A stretch of 64,000 nt of DNA from Trichomonas vaginalis G3 (GCF_026262505.1 NC_067208.1:6519962-6583961); one strand, 5' to 3'. Shown: positions 10,016 through 19,345, counted from the first letter of the stretch. The notes: generated by a model not told the origin, from the sequence alone. A program made the numbers and translations.

Positions 10016-13000
10016 TCAGAACTTCAACTTACGAATAAAGCTTGTTTTAGTCGTTATTGAGAAGTTAAACTTTTCAGCAAAGCAAGGTTGACACGACTTA
10101 CATAAGTCGAATGCAATCTCTTGACCGTCATAAAGTGCTTTGTAAAGTTTCATTAAACTGAACTCAGAGTCTTTGTCATATGTTCCTTGCGGAACCATTA
10201 AACCTTTATCTTCATCATAGAAACACTGAACAGAGTCAGGAAACATTTCATTAGCGGTTAAAGCAATAACATCTTGCTTCACGCCTTTCATTCTGCAGTG
10301 AAATGCAACTTCATTTAAATCATTCGTGAGTAAGTCTATGTAAGTCTTCTTTCCACAAAATATTGACTTGTATGCTAAACTTTGTTTTCCAGGTGTTATT
10401 TCTGCGAAGTCAGAATGGAACTGACCTAATGTTTTACCAATGAGAACTCTTCCATAACGTTTCTCAAACTCTTCAGCTAAACGAGGGATATCTTCAGTGT
10501 AGAGATGCATACTGTCCGTATCGCTATAAAAGATGTCCATTCCTAAGTCCTCAGCAGTACAGAATACTTCACACATTATTCTCTTCGACATAGACAGAAT
10601 GTTAACACCAAGTGGACAGAAGTTAAAGTGTCTGCAAATGCTTTTCGTTAGCTTGAAAATAGTTTTATCTGAACCATCCAAACCTTCGAACTTCACTATA
10701 TGGTTGTAGTTTCTGATGGCATATCTTATAGCATCTTTGTCATTTACTATGGTTATTTTTGACTCAATAGGAGATAGAATAGTTTTGCCATAAATACTGT
10801 TCAGAATGAGCTTTATATTTTCTTGCAAAGGATTTCCTTCTTTCTTATACTTTAACCTTAACTCAAACAACTTCTTTACTTCATCTCTTATTCTAATATC
10901 TCTGTTTCCATTGTAATAGTATCCTTGCAACACTTCACATTTGACACCTTGATAGTTTATGAGGTCTTGTAATGTTATATGGTCAACATACATTAAACAG
11001 CAAGTGTTTGAACTTCTGGGAACGTTAAGTTCTGGATTTAGTTCAGGGTCACAAACTATTAAAGGAAAGTGTCTATGTATTCCAATCTCTGTTATCTTAA
11101 TGAGAACAAAGAAGCCAGACACAAACTTTTCACCAATGGGTTCCTTTTGGTCGTCATCGAATAAATGTCTCATGAGATACTCTGTGCTTAACATTTCTTT
11201 CTTCATAACCTTTGGAATTCCTTCTAAAGTATAAAGTCTTGCTATAGCTGATGGATATAATGAAACAGCGTCGAAATCAGCAATGAGTTTCTTTTCGCTC
11301 TTTTGTTTCATGTTATCTGACAGCATACATCTTCCACCTTGAATACAGCGTGAAATAAACTCTCTTGGTTTATTTGAGAGGTCATATAAATTTCCATTCG
11401 GGAAGTACACTCTGTTCTCAAATAATTTGTTAGCAATTGAACAAATGCTAACGTAGTCATAAACGTTTAAATCAAATTCTTTCAATATGTCATTGCGGAA
11501 CTTAACAAAACCTTCTCTTAAAATTCTTACATCTTGTTTGCAATAGAATGTGCTATACTTTTCTAAGTCGAAGTGGTTTTCATCTATTCTGCAACCTTTG
11601 ATGGAATCTATGTTTTTCATGAATGTATCCGCATCCTGGATAAACTTACATGCTTCAGAAATGACACCAGTTTTGTTATCATTTGCTAACAAAACACTGC
11701 TGTAGTAGTTGTATGGAAATACTTCTTTCGGTCCTGTTTGTAAGTTAAACATAGCAGGAAATAGTTTAAGCTTCTTATTTATAACACTGTAAGAGTCTTT
11801 TATAATAATTGCCCTTCCTTTATATAAGCCAGTTATTTGCATTGTTCGTGAACCTTTAATGATGGGAGTTCCTTTCACTTCTGTCATGTGTCTTAAGATG
11901 AAGTTTATATCATAACTGAGGTTATGGAAATATATTAAACTCTTGTCAGGAAGTCGCTCCAAAAATTCTGTTGCACAGTTCTGACCCCAAATGCTTTCAC
12001 TCACTGAACCATCTTCACTGTCATAACAGATGTTAAAAGCTTTATGAAAGCCGTCTGTGCTACACTCAAAGTCAGCAAAGAAAACATGCTCAGGAATGAA
12101 CTTACATTTAGCTTTATTTACTTCTTTTGACTCGGCTTTCTTCTTCAGTTGTACACAATACTTTGGAGCATATGTCAAATCTTTAAATGGTGCAAGGTTC
12201 TGTTTATATAAGTCAGTCGTATATGTGAAAAGTTCTCCATAAGAAATAGGTTCGAAATATTTGCACTCCCACAATGTTTTCATAACATCCCATAACGGTG
12301 TTGTTCTATCATAACGAACTACATATTTGTTCTCTCTCTTTGTATAAATCTTCATCTGTTTCTCAATGTTCATTCCACCACACTCCTTCAAGATTTCTAT
12401 ATAGTTGCGAATGAAATATGTTGTCATTGGTAATCTTTCATTTAGCATGTAGTGGTCTTCAACAAGAAGTAAGTCAATAGTTCGAATAGTTTTACATTCT
12501 TTTGGTATGTATCTCTTTATTTCATTATGTCTTGAGTCATTGAAGTAACCAATGGTAACATTAAATGCTATACTTGTTGCGTCAGAAATTTCTTGTACTT
12601 TACTTTGAGGAAAGTCTCTAACACGAATGACTTCACGCATGTGGTCAATAGTTTCTTCATTTACTCCAGCCTGAATGCAAGCATAAACGAAACAATTGTC
12701 TTCTGTCATAAGTGCTGCAGTTCTTTTGTTCAATTCATTGAAGATTTGGTAGCGCTCAAGATTTATAGGTAATGTGCAAAGATACTTCCAGAACTGACCG
12801 CTTCTCTTCTTATAAAACTTCTTTTCGCCATTATCTTTCCAAAAGCTTTCTATAAGTGCTGGGTTTCCTGTTTGCTTAAGAGCTTCCAAAATGGCTTTCT
12901 GGTCATTTGTCAGTGTGCTTTCATCTCTATATGGTCTCTTTTTTGGTTTGCCTTTCTTTACATCTGACATCGTTAAGCCTTCATATTCTGTTAAATCATA

Positions 13001-13795
13001 CATCTTTATTTCGGTAAGATTCTTTATGTTTGTCAAGAAGAAGTCATAGTGCATTTCAACAATACCTGCAGCATTTGCTTCTATCTCTGATATAAAGTTC
13101 TCCTTCAAGAGCTGATGTAGTAATGTTCCAATATTATTGAGGTTTAACGTAGAACATTCATACTTTCCACCAAGTTTATAACATACCATCCATCTTTGTT
13201 GGGAGTTTATTTTAATCTTCTCTAAGAGTCTCATGAAAACCTTACCGAAATGTTTGTGTAAGTAGTCTCTGTTTGGTTCATCTAAAGCTTCGATGTTAAA
13301 GTCAATGAGTCTATTGCCTGTCTTAACATTCCTCTTCCTATTCTCTTCATCTTTCTTTAACCATCTCTCACCTTCTTTTGGTTTGTCGTCAATGGAACGA
13401 AGGACATCGTTAGCTTTGCGAACTTGTTCTATAGCGCTCTTAAACATCTCTCTTCTCTGTTGTTTCAGTGTGTCGTCTCTTCTTCTTGTTTCACCAACGT
13501 TTGCATTTGTTATGTCACACATTTCTCTTCTTACTTCATGAGGTACTGAACGTCTATGATATAAGTCAATAGCAACGTCATTTAAAGGAAATGCTCTTGC
13601 ATGGACTTCGTCCTCGCCGCGTTGCGGCTTTATGAACTCATGAATTCTATCATAACTTATTGCACCATTATAGTCATTGAGGATGTCAGCGAGTGCTTTT
13701 TTGTTTGTCGCGTAATGTTTTGCTACTTCTATGTTAGCTTCTGTTAGAAGTTGTTTTATTTCCGAGTGTTCTAACTTAGACAACTTCCGATACAT
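10016..13795 (-). CDS. Protein-primed family B DNA polymerase (pPolB)
   Basis: 1259 residues, whole. Exonuclease motifs: FFADFECSTDG (about 573), YFHNLSYDINFIL (about 625) and YCKQDVRIL. Polymerase motif A is FDAVSLYPSAI (about 838), motif B is KLILNSIYGKT (about 990) and motif C is FYSDTDSMHL (about 1090). The long N-terminal extension of about 550 residues, with charged helices, is typical of Polinton polymerases and may hold the terminal-protein function. It copies the element by protein priming at the inverted repeats. It stands alone on its strand; the gene next to it (15160-15495) has been hit by a mariner. Confidence 0.95.
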   Translation of the reverse strand: MYRKLSKLEHSEIKQLLTEANIEVAKHYATNKKALADILNDYNGAISYDRIHEFIKPQRGEDEVHARAFPLNDVAIDLYHRRSVPHEVRREMCDITNANVGETRRRDDTLKQQRREMFKSAIEQVRKANDVLRSIDDKPKEGERWLKKDEENRKRNVKTGNRLIDFNIEALDEPNRDYLHKHFGKVFMRLLEKIKINSQQRWMVCYKLGGKYECSTLNLNNIGTLLHQLLKENFISEIEANAAGIVEMHYDFFLTNIKNLTEIKMYDLTEYEGLTMSDVKKGKPKKRPYRDESTLTNDQKAILEALKQTGNPALIESFWKDNGEKKFYKKRSGQFWKYLCTLPINLERYQIFNELNKRTAALMTEDNCFVYACIQAGVNEETIDHMREVIRVRDFPQSKVQEISDATSIAFNVTIGYFNDSRHNEIKRYIPKECKTIRTIDLLLVEDHYMLNERLPMTTYFIRNYIEILKECGGMNIEKQMKIYTKRENKYVVRYDRTTPLWDVMKTLWECKYFEPISYGELFTYTTDLYKQNLAPFKDLTYAPKYCVQLKKKAESKEVNKAKCKFIPEHVFFADFECSTDGFHKAFNICYDSEDGSVSESIWGQNCATEFLERLPDKSLIYFHNLSYDINFILRHMTEVKGTPIIKGSRTMQITGLYKGRAIIIKDSYSVINKKLKLFPAMFNLQTGPKEVFPYNYYSSVLLANDNKTGVISEACKFIQDADTFMKNIDSIKGCRIDENHFDLEKYSTFYCKQDVRILREGFVKFRNDILKEFDLNVYDYVSICSIANKLFENRVYFPNGNLYDLSNKPREFISRCIQGGRCMLSDNMKQKSEKKLIADFDAVSLYPSAIARLYTLEGIPKVMKKEMLSTEYLMRHLFDDDQKEPIGEKFVSGFFVLIKITEIGIHRHFPLIVCDPELNPELNVPRSSNTCCLMYVDHITLQDLINYQGVKCEVLQGYYYNGNRDIRIRDEVKKLFELRLKYKKEGNPLQENIKLILNSIYGKTILSPIESKITIVNDKDAIRYAIRNYNHIVKFEGLDGSDKTIFKLTKSICRHFNFCPLGVNILSMSKRIMCEVFCTAEDLGMDIFYSDTDSMHLYTEDIPRLAEEFEKRYGRVLIGKTLGQFHSDFAEITPGKQSLAYKSIFCGKKTYIDLLTNDLNEVAFHCRMKGVKQDVIALTANEMFPDSVQCFYDEDKGLMVPQGTYDKDSEFSLMKLYKALYDGQEIAFDLCKSCQPCFAEKFNFSITTKTSFIRKLKF

Positions 13796-13860
13796 CTTTA
13801 GTAGGAAATAAAAAAATATTTTTTGAAAAAATAAACTTAGAAAAATTATTTCTTTCTATA

Positions 13861-15159
13861 GGGTGTCCAAAGGTGTGTTTAGCACAAACCTGAATACTGC
13901 GAATAGAAATAAACAAGTTACATATATATAAAGTTTATTTAAATATAATCACCATTGGATTCAATCACGCGTTCGCAGCGATCGATCCAGGCTTGAAAGA
14001 CACGCTTTAAATCATCATGAGAAAATTGCTCAAATTGCTCTCTTACAAAATTTTCAAGATCATCTGGACTCGCGAATTCGCGTCCTTCAGCTCTCTTTTT
14101 TAGCGTGCCGAATAAATAAAAGTCAGAGGGTGCAATATCAGGTGAATAAATTGGGTTTGGAACAACTTTGACATTGTTTTCCACCAAGTAATTCATTACC
14201 TTATGACTTTTGTGAACTCTTGAATTATCAAAATGAATTGCAAACTTTTGTTTTTGTTGTTTGGATTTCTCAAACTCATCAGAATTGATAATTTGAGTAA
14301 GAACATTGTCAATTAGATACTGAGCATTCATCGTATTAGGTTTTTGAAGAATATCAATTGCGATGATGCCATTCACGCCCCAAAAAACCGACAACATCAT
14401 CATTGGTGTGTCAATTTTTTTCTTCGGGAATGTTTGCGGATTTTCATCCTTCGGGATCCACATGATTTTGGCTTCTGTTGCATATTGAAACCAAGACTCG
14501 TCCCCTGTTACTAAAAAGCGAAACTTCTTGGATTGGTACGCACCCAATATAGAGAGGAGCTCTTTCGAAGATTGGACTCTAGATTTTTTTTGAACTGAAT
14601 TAAGGTTGTGCGGAACCCAACGTGTATACGCTAGTTTGTAGTTCAAATAATTGTGCAGATAATAACTGACTGTTGTACGTGGTATCTTTGTCATCTCCTC
14701 TATCCTTCTGAGTGATGCTCTTGGGTCTTCATCTAGCGCTTGAAGAATCGCTTTGATTTTTCTTTGATCCGGCGATTTTTTGTCAATTTTTATGATGGGC
14801 GCCTTTTTGTTCATGAAGTGATACATCCTAACATGATACGTTACAGTGGAATAGCTAGGAGCATCCATACCGAAGCATTTTACCAATGTCTCGTAGATTT
14901 TTTTACAGTCTTTGCATTTTTTTGCAAGAGCGAGGATGTTTTCTTTATGATTCATTAAAAAAATGAAAAAAAAACGCCAAAATTTCCCGCGAAACCGCCT
15001 CTTGTCTCAAAATTCATTTTATATCCCGGCATGGCGCCAAAATACAACTTACTCATCATATACATAAATTCATATTTTTTATTATATATTTATAATCAGC
15101 ATATATCTCCTTTAATAGTCTCATATAGAGCGCTGTGCTAAACGCACCTTTGGACACCC
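13861..15159 (-). mobile_element. Mariner transposon, near-pristine copy 1
   Basis: 1299 bp with 28-bp inverted ends (GGGTGTCCAAAGGTG then YGTTTAGCACA) flanked on both sides by TA (13859-13860 and 15160-15161). Size, end length, TA target and an intact transposase match the mariner family known from Trichomonas vaginalis (about 1.3 kb, 28-bp ends). It sits inside the Polinton, at the end of the gene at 15160-15495. Copy 2 at 40499-42564 differs by only a few bases in the shared part, so both insertions are recent. Confidence 0.95.
13939..14955 (-). CDS. Mariner transposase (DD34D)
   Basis: 338 residues, uninterrupted. The N-terminal paired helix-turn-helix region (about 1-110) includes RRIEEMTKIPRTTVSYYL. 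The catalytic triad is visible: TGDESW (about 150), HFDNSRVHKS (about 240) and SPDIAPSDFYLF (about 275), with 34 residues between the second and third Asp. It cuts and pastes the element at TA sites. The product looks capable of being functional. Its ATG follows an A/T-rich leader (TTTCATTTTTTTAATG), which contains an Inr-like TCATTTT. Confidence 0.95.
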   Translation of the reverse strand: MNHKENILALAKKCKDCKKIYETLVKCFGMDAPSYSTVTYHVRMYHFMNKKAPIIKIDKKSPDQRKIKAILQALDEDPRASLRRIEEMTKIPRTTVSYYLHNYLNYKLAYTRWVPHNLNSVQKKSRVQSSKELLSILGAYQSKKFRFLVTGDESWFQYATEAKIMWIPKDENPQTFPKKKIDTPMMMLSVFWGVNGIIAIDILQKPNTMNAQYLIDNVLTQIINSDEFEKSKQQKQKFAIHFDNSRVHKSHKVMNYLVENNVKVVPNPIYSPDIAPSDFYLFGTLKKRAEGREFASPDDLENFVREQFEQFSHDDLKRVFQAWIDRCERVIESNGDYI

Positions 15160-15495
15160 TATATATTTGCCATTCCGAACTTCGAAAAGATGTTTTATAC
15201 CAGCATAGAATTTTTCTCTAGAGCTTGGTCTTATATTGTTTTCATGACAATATTTTCTATATTCTTCATATAAAGCCTTTTTTTCATACATTTCATAAGG
15301 ACAATCTAACCAGAATAGCGCATATCCATTTTCGTTATCTAGGTCTCTACATGTTTCTTCTGTTTGTGGAATTTCGCTTTCTTCTGTTTGTAGAATTTCG
15401 CTTTCTCTATTTAGTTCTATGTCTATATATTGTGGCTTAAAAAGATGTGGGCAAGAAGGGTCTGGCACTATGTAAAAAGTTAATTTTTCTGTCAT
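15160..15495 (-). CDS. Polinton gene hit by the mariner; primase C-terminal-like domain
   Basis: About 110 residues are visible from MTEKLTFYIVPDPSCPHLF. A short duplicated acidic repeat (ESEIxQTEE) is followed by LYEEYRKYCHENNIRPSSREKFYAGIK..FEVRNGKY. That last stretch resembles the small winged-helix domain at the C-terminus of D5/P4-type primase-helicases (Y-x2-Y-x2-[WY]C-x3-[NG]), where it contacts DNA. That assignment is tentative. The mariner lies at its 3' side. The leader is T-rich (TTTTTTATCCGATAG), like other Polinton genes. Confidence 0.6.
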
Positions 15496-15585
15496 CTTTC
15501 CTATCGGATAAAAAATATTTTTTTGAAAAAATTAGATTAGATTTTTTTAAGTTATTTTTCAAAATAATTTAATATTTTTATTTTA

Positions 15586-16059
15586 ATGAAACACATGCAA
15601 GATTGCAAGTTCTTTTCATACAATGCTCTCGCTACTGCCATCAAGAATGAGTTCAATAATGCTTCAAATGTTAATGTTATCTTTAACAAGAAGTTTGTGA
15701 AAGAATCTAAGTTTGGTCAGTATGTCAGACCATTAGCTATCGTCATTGACCGCAAACGTTATACTTCACAAGAGTTAGCAGTAGTTTTGAAACAAAAGAG
15801 TTTTTTCGTGAATGTCAAAGATACTCATTATACTGTCATAAAGAACTCTAATATTGACTTCTTCAGTATTGCTTTAAATCTTTCCGAACAGAAAGAATAT
15901 AAGAAGGGTGAAACATTTGTGAAATATTATCCTTCATCTCTGAAGACAATAACGAACAAAGATGTTATACAGAAATTCTTACCAAAGGTTGAAGAAGCTT
16001 CTATTGACATTGACGAAGGAAGTGAAATGGTTGAAGAAATAGACCCTGAAGCTTTATAA
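15586..16059 (+). CDS. Polinton protein of unknown function
   Basis: 157 residues (MKHMQDCKFFSYNALATAIKNEF). An alpha/beta N-terminal domain with IVIDRKRYTSQELAVVLKQKSFFVNVKDTHYTVIK, then an acidic C-terminus (ASIDIDEGSEMVEEIDPEAL). The latter resembles acidic tails of DNA-mimic or single-strand-binding proteins, but no motif is decisive. It is divergent from the 15160-15495 gene (ATGs about 90 bp apart) and convergent with the KilA-N gene at 16269, with a hairpin between them. Confidence 0.7.
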   Translation: MKHMQDCKFFSYNALATAIKNEFNNASNVNVIFNKKFVKESKFGQYVRPLAIVIDRKRYTSQELAVVLKQKSFFVNVKDTHYTVIKNSNIDFFSIALNLSEQKEYKKGETFVKYYPSSLKTITNKDVIQKFLPKVEEASIDIDEGSEMVEEIDPEAL

Positions 16060-16197
16060 GAAAATATATTTTGAAGAACTGAAGGTGTCACTACGTCACC
16101 AGGTTAATTAACTTCTCTTAAAATTACTGACAACATGACATTTAGACAACAGCAAAGGAGGAAGGCATTTATGAAATATTTTTGTATAAAATTCCAA

Positions 16198-16227
16198 ACA
16201 GTCAGTCAGTCGTCATTGACTGACTGT
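16198..16227. terminator. Hairpin between convergent Polinton genes
   Basis: ACAGTCAGTC and GACTGACTGT form perfect 10-bp arms around a 10-nt loop. The site is 138 bp after the stop at 16059 and 41 bp after the end of the minus-strand gene at 16269, so it could act on both transcripts. A similar placement is seen at 24450-24475. Confidence 0.5.
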
Positions 16228-16268
16228 AAAAAATAATTTCAAAGCATTGAACAAAAAATTATTTTTGT

Positions 16269-17108
16269 TTATTCTTCCTCTTTGAAGTTGTCGAAATATT
16301 CTGTTATTTTTTCCTTCAGTAATGGTAAGTCTTCTTTGAATGTAAGTATTGTACAACCTTTAATATCATAATGTGTTTGAGGTAACGTATCTTGGACTAT
16401 TTGTTTCACATCTTCATTTGGGGTCATTGAAATCGGTAAGTTTTCACGATAGAACCAGTTTCTGTCAGATTTATATATTTTAGCTAAGTCATAAAAGCTC
16501 TTGTTGTTTCTTCTGACTAAATGCAACATAACCATGTCACTGTCTTCTTCATTTTCCATCTCTTCAGTATATATCAGATACTTATAACTCTTTTCCTTTC
16601 CTTTTGGTACTGAACGCGGTATTCTTTTCTGTATGCTTTTGTCTTTGGATTCAAGCTTGTTTTCCATCTCTTTTCTCATTTCTGTATGTAAATCGTCAAG
16701 AAGTTTGTAAATATTCCAAGCATAACGTGGTGAAGCCCACATTGCAACAGCATTTACAAGAAGTCTATGTACATAATATCCTCTCAAACCGTTTGGCAAT
16801 TTTTCACGATTTTCATAGAGTTTTGGCGACTGGGGTTTTTCTCCCACTCGAGTTTTTGCGACTACGGGATTTCTCGTAGTCGAATTTTCAGCTTCATTTA
16901 ATAGTTCAATAGTGCTTTGGTTCCTAAACCAGTCTTGTGGTTTCTTATTGTCGGGTGCAAAACATGCTGTCAAAATACTTTGCATTTGGTACATGTCGTC
17001 TTTGACTGAACGAATGAGACGTAACTGTTTGTTATACTGTATGTACTCGTATTCTTCATTTATAGCTTTATGGACTATAACTGTTGTTGTGTTCTCTGAT
17101 GTTGACAT
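16269..17108 (-). CDS. KilA-N domain protein 1
   Basis: 279 residues from ATG 17108 (MSTSENTTTVIVHKA); the upstream in-frame TTG is rejected. The KilA-N core is at about 55-155: DWFRNQSTIELLNEAEN, then GLRGYYVHRLLVNAVAMWASPRYAWNIYKLLDDL, the standard YVH-x3-A-x-WASP signature. A charged linker follows, then a C-terminal domain with MVMLHLVRRNNKSFYDLAKIY. KilA-N is a DNA-binding domain common in large DNA viruses and phages, and a regulatory role is likely. It is the first of three similar promoter cassettes (17216, 18466 and 19311). Confidence 0.85.
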   Translation of the reverse strand: MSTSENTTTVIVHKAINEEYEYIQYNKQLRLIRSVKDDMYQMQSILTACFAPDNKKPQDWFRNQSTIELLNEAENSTTRNPVVAKTRVGEKPQSPKLYENREKLPNGLRGYYVHRLLVNAVAMWASPRYAWNIYKLLDDLHTEMRKEMENKLESKDKSIQKRIPRSVPKGKEKSYKYLIYTEEMENEEDSDMVMLHLVRRNNKSFYDLAKIYKSDRNWFYRENLPISMTPNEDVKQIVQDTLPQTHYDIKGCTILTFKEDLPLLKEKITEYFDNFKEEE

Positions 17109-17120
17109 TACTGTCTTTAC

Positions 17121-17162
17121 ATACAAAATAAAAAAATAAATAAAAATAAAACTAACTTTATT
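17121..17162 (-). promoter_or_regulatory. Shared upstream cassette, copy 1
   Basis: ACAAAATAAAAAAATAAATA then AAAATAAAACTAACTTTATT. Nearly the same stretch lies before the genes starting at 18381 and 19221. It stands 15-55 bp before the ATG. Confidence 0.6.
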
Positions 17163-17215
17163 TTTCTAACTAATGAAATTCATTATTTTTGCTGAATTCA
17201 ATAAAAATATATTTT

Positions 17216-17263
17216 AGGGTAGAAGGTTAGATCTAACCCGATATCTAACCTCATTTCTACCCT
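17216..17263. promoter_or_regulatory. Repeated intergenic dyad, copy 2
   Basis: AGGGTAGAAGGTTAGATCTA continuing ACCCGATATCTAACC...TACCCT. The central GGTTAGATCTAACC is a perfect 14-bp palindrome within a longer imperfect dyad. Confidence 0.65.
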
Positions 17264-17360
17264 CATGAATTTTCATGAATTTTATATATTAATGTTTTCG
17301 TTAAGCCACTTTGTGCCATCAGTCAGTCAGTTAATGAAATTTACACCAAAAATAATTTTT

Positions 17361-17407
17361 AGGGTAGATGGTTAGATCTAACCCGATTTCTAACCTCATT
17401 TCTACCC
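17361..17407. promoter_or_regulatory. Repeated intergenic dyad, copy 3
   Basis: A second copy in the same 307-bp gap, just before the 3' end of the minus-strand gene at 17416. It has the same AGGGTAG, GGTTAGATCTAACC and TTCTACCC order. Confidence 0.65.
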
Positions 17408-17415
17408 CAGTTATT

Positions 17416-18381
17416 TTATAACCGTTTTACATGGTAAACGTTATGAATTCGTGAGACTCTAAACAGTTTTGTAGCTTCTATTTCTTCGCTGAGGATATCA
17501 AAAATTTTAACAATGCCGAAAGTTTCTTTATACTTCTTCTTGACGTCAGATAGAAGGAAATCGTCAGCAGTTGGATAGTTTTTGTTCAGAAATGCTAACA
17601 TGTCCATTTTATTTTCTACCGGCTTCTCTGCCTCCCTCTTTAAATCTGCATAGTTGTTTCTCATACGTTCTATCTCTTTTACTGAATAGTTATATTTCCT
17701 AATTGCTGCTTTACATTTTGAACATTGCGGATTCATTTTTGCGTTATATTCTGAAACCTTACCTGCTAAAACAACTAAGGCGTCAATGGTTTTCTTTAAA
17801 TCTGAAGCAGTTGGTTTTATCTGTTCATGCCATACCTTACCTCTTCTGTCTTTATCTCTTATCTGCCATACACATTTTGCAACTAATGAAACAAAGTTGT
17901 CGTATGTCTTAAACTCCCCCGATTTATATATGTCAGAGATGTTCTTATATACCATGTCGCAATCTTTGTCCATAACTTTATGGTTGCAATGATATCCTAG
18001 AAACTCATAATTTACTTTACGTATGAATTTCTTTATTTCTACTGAGTCAGTTGGTTTCACTTCTATTTCATCGAATTCAGGAATAGTGAGCTTTTGTTGT
18101 TGGATTTCAGGCAATTTGGGTAAATGGTCAATAATGTCCTGCATGTCATAAAGATATTCTTCATTTTCTTCATCCTGTGCGGTACAGTCTAAATTACTTG
18201 TTAAAAGTTCTTGCTTTATCTTCTGGATTTCTGTTTCGAAAGTAAATGAAGAAGGAATAAAGCTTTTCATCTCTACCAACATTGACGTAGGATTCATGAC
18301 TAACGAGTTTGGTGCTGTAGTTGTGGACAGAGTCCCGCCGTTCGTGGCTTGAATTGTTGTTGTGCCGATTGTTGAAATCAT
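17416..18381 (-). CDS. Polinton protein with a CxxC motif, function unknown
   Basis: 321 residues. A Thr/Ser-rich N-terminus (ISTIGTTTIQATNGGTLSTTT), an acidic middle (EENEEYLYDMQDIIDHLP), a helical domain at about 120-200 (KKFIRKVNYEFLGYHCNHKVMDKDC) and QCSKCKAAIRKYNYSVKEIERM with a CxxC at about 225. The C-terminal stretch NKNYPTADDFLLSDVKKKYKETFGIVKIFDIL ... FRVSRIHNVYHVKRL could be a small winged-helix domain. It lies between the two KilA-N genes with the same promoter cassette, so it may belong to the same regulatory or replication module. I do not recognise the family. Confidence 0.75.
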   Translation of the reverse strand: MISTIGTTTIQATNGGTLSTTTAPNSLVMNPTSMLVEMKSFIPSSFTFETEIQKIKQELLTSNLDCTAQDEENEEYLYDMQDIIDHLPKLPEIQQQKLTIPEFDEIEVKPTDSVEIKKFIRKVNYEFLGYHCNHKVMDKDCDMVYKNISDIYKSGEFKTYDNFVSLVAKCVWQIRDKDRRGKVWHEQIKPTASDLKKTIDALVVLAGKVSEYNAKMNPQCSKCKAAIRKYNYSVKEIERMRNNYADLKREAEKPVENKMDMLAFLNKNYPTADDFLLSDVKKKYKETFGIVKIFDILSEEIEATKLFRVSRIHNVYHVKRL

Positions 18382-18384
18382 ATC

Positions 18385-18430
18385 TTTTATACAAAATAAA
18401 AAAAATAAATAAAAATAAAACTAACTTTAT
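18385..18430 (-). promoter_or_regulatory. Shared upstream cassette, copy 2
   Basis: ACAAAATAAAAAAAATAAAT then AAAAATAAAACTAACTTTA, as before 17108 and 19221. Confidence 0.6.
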
Positions 18431-18465
18431 TTTTTCTGTCTTAAGGAAATTCATGAAAATTCGTG

Positions 18466-18512
18466 AGGGTAGAAAAGAGGTTAGTTATCGGGTTAGATCT
18501 AACCATCTACCT
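18466..18512. promoter_or_regulatory. Repeated intergenic dyad, copy 4
   Basis: GGTAGAAAAGAGGTTAG, then CGGGTTAGATCTAACC and ATCTACC. Same dyad in opposite orientation relative to copies 2 and 3, 5' of the 18381 gene and 3' of the 18556 gene. Confidence 0.6.
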
Positions 18513-18555
18513 TAAACATTATTTTTGGTGAATTCAGCAAAAATAATGAGTTCAT

Positions 18556-19221
18556 TTACTCACAATATTTTTGGGCAAAACGACCCCAAACTTTTAACTT
18601 CTTTTCTGCAGTTTCTAATGCTATCTTAGCGAGTTCATATTCTCTAAATTCTCTCTTTAAATCTTCTTGTTCCCATTGGTCTAGTTCGTATGGAGAATCT
18701 CTATAACCATAACATATCTCACGTTCATGTTCTAATTGTTTTTCGCACATTTTTCTAACTTCTTCTTCAAACAAATGTTTAGCATTCTCTACTGTATCTT
18801 CGAGTTCTTCTTCATCTAACTTCTCATGAACTTTCTTGTCTATGGAGTCCATAATATCTTTGACATAAAATGCATACTTTACAGAGCACCATTCAGCAAC
18901 AAAATGAACGAGGTCAGGATGTATGTAAATACCTTTGAATTCATTTATAACACCCTTAGTAAGCTCATAAAATGCTTGTTTTGAGGTTGAGCCACTTTTG
19001 GCTCGACCGTATTCTTTCAACCAAAACTCAAGAATTTCCTGCATTTTAGCACTATTGAGAAATCTGTTTAAATGGTTTAACCTTCCCGCTTCTTTTGCCA
19101 TCTTTGTTGCATTAATGTAACCATCCTTGTCTCTACGTAAGACTTCAATACCGTTATAAGTGCCTTTTGTGAATGTTTCGCCATTAGATTTGTTCGTGAA
19201 TGTTTTTGCTTCGACTGACAT
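18556..19221 (-). CDS. KilA-N domain protein 2
   Basis: 221 residues from ATG 19221 (MSVEAKTFTNKSN). A canonical KilA-N domain at about 20-135: YNGIEVLRRDKDGYINATKMAKEAGR, LNRFLNSAKMQEILEFW, then IYIHPDLVHFVAEWCSVKYAFYVKDIMD. The C-terminus is a charged coiled coil (LEDTVENAKHLFEEEVRKMCEKQLE). It is closer to the viral KilA-N consensus than the 16269 protein, and the two are paralogues in role more than in sequence. Confidence 0.88.
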   Translation of the reverse strand: MSVEAKTFTNKSNGETFTKGTYNGIEVLRRDKDGYINATKMAKEAGRLNHLNRFLNSAKMQEILEFWLKEYGRAKSGSTSKQAFYELTKGVINEFKGIYIHPDLVHFVAEWCSVKYAFYVKDIMDSIDKKVHEKLDEEELEDTVENAKHLFEEEVRKMCEKQLEHEREICYGYRDSPYELDQWEQEDLKREFREYELAKIALETAEKKLKVWGRFAQKYCE

Positions 19222-19232
19222 TTCTGTTCTTA

Positions 19233-19275
19233 CATACAAAATAAAAAAATAAATAAAAATAAAACTAACTTTATT
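19233..19275 (-). promoter_or_regulatory. Shared upstream cassette, copy 3
   Basis: TACAAAATAAAAAAATAAAT then AAAAATAAAACTAACTTTA, nearly identical to copy 1. The similarity even extends into the pseudo-codons before each ATG. Confidence 0.6.
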
Positions 19276-19310
19276 TTTTCTATCTTAAGGAAATTCATGA
19301 AAATTCATGA

Positions 19311-19345
19311 GGGTAGAAATGAGGTTAGATCTAACCTTCTACCCT
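19311..19345. promoter_or_regulatory. Repeated intergenic dyad, copy 5 (most perfect)
   Basis: GGGTAGAAATGAGGTTAG continuing ATCTAACCTTCTACCC. Arms GGGTAGAA/TTCTACCC flank the central palindrome, giving the cleanest long dyad of the set. Confidence 0.7.

Noticed and set aside
10959-11234. Plus-strand frames within the polymerase gene
   Set aside because: Antisense shadows of a long, well-supported gene.
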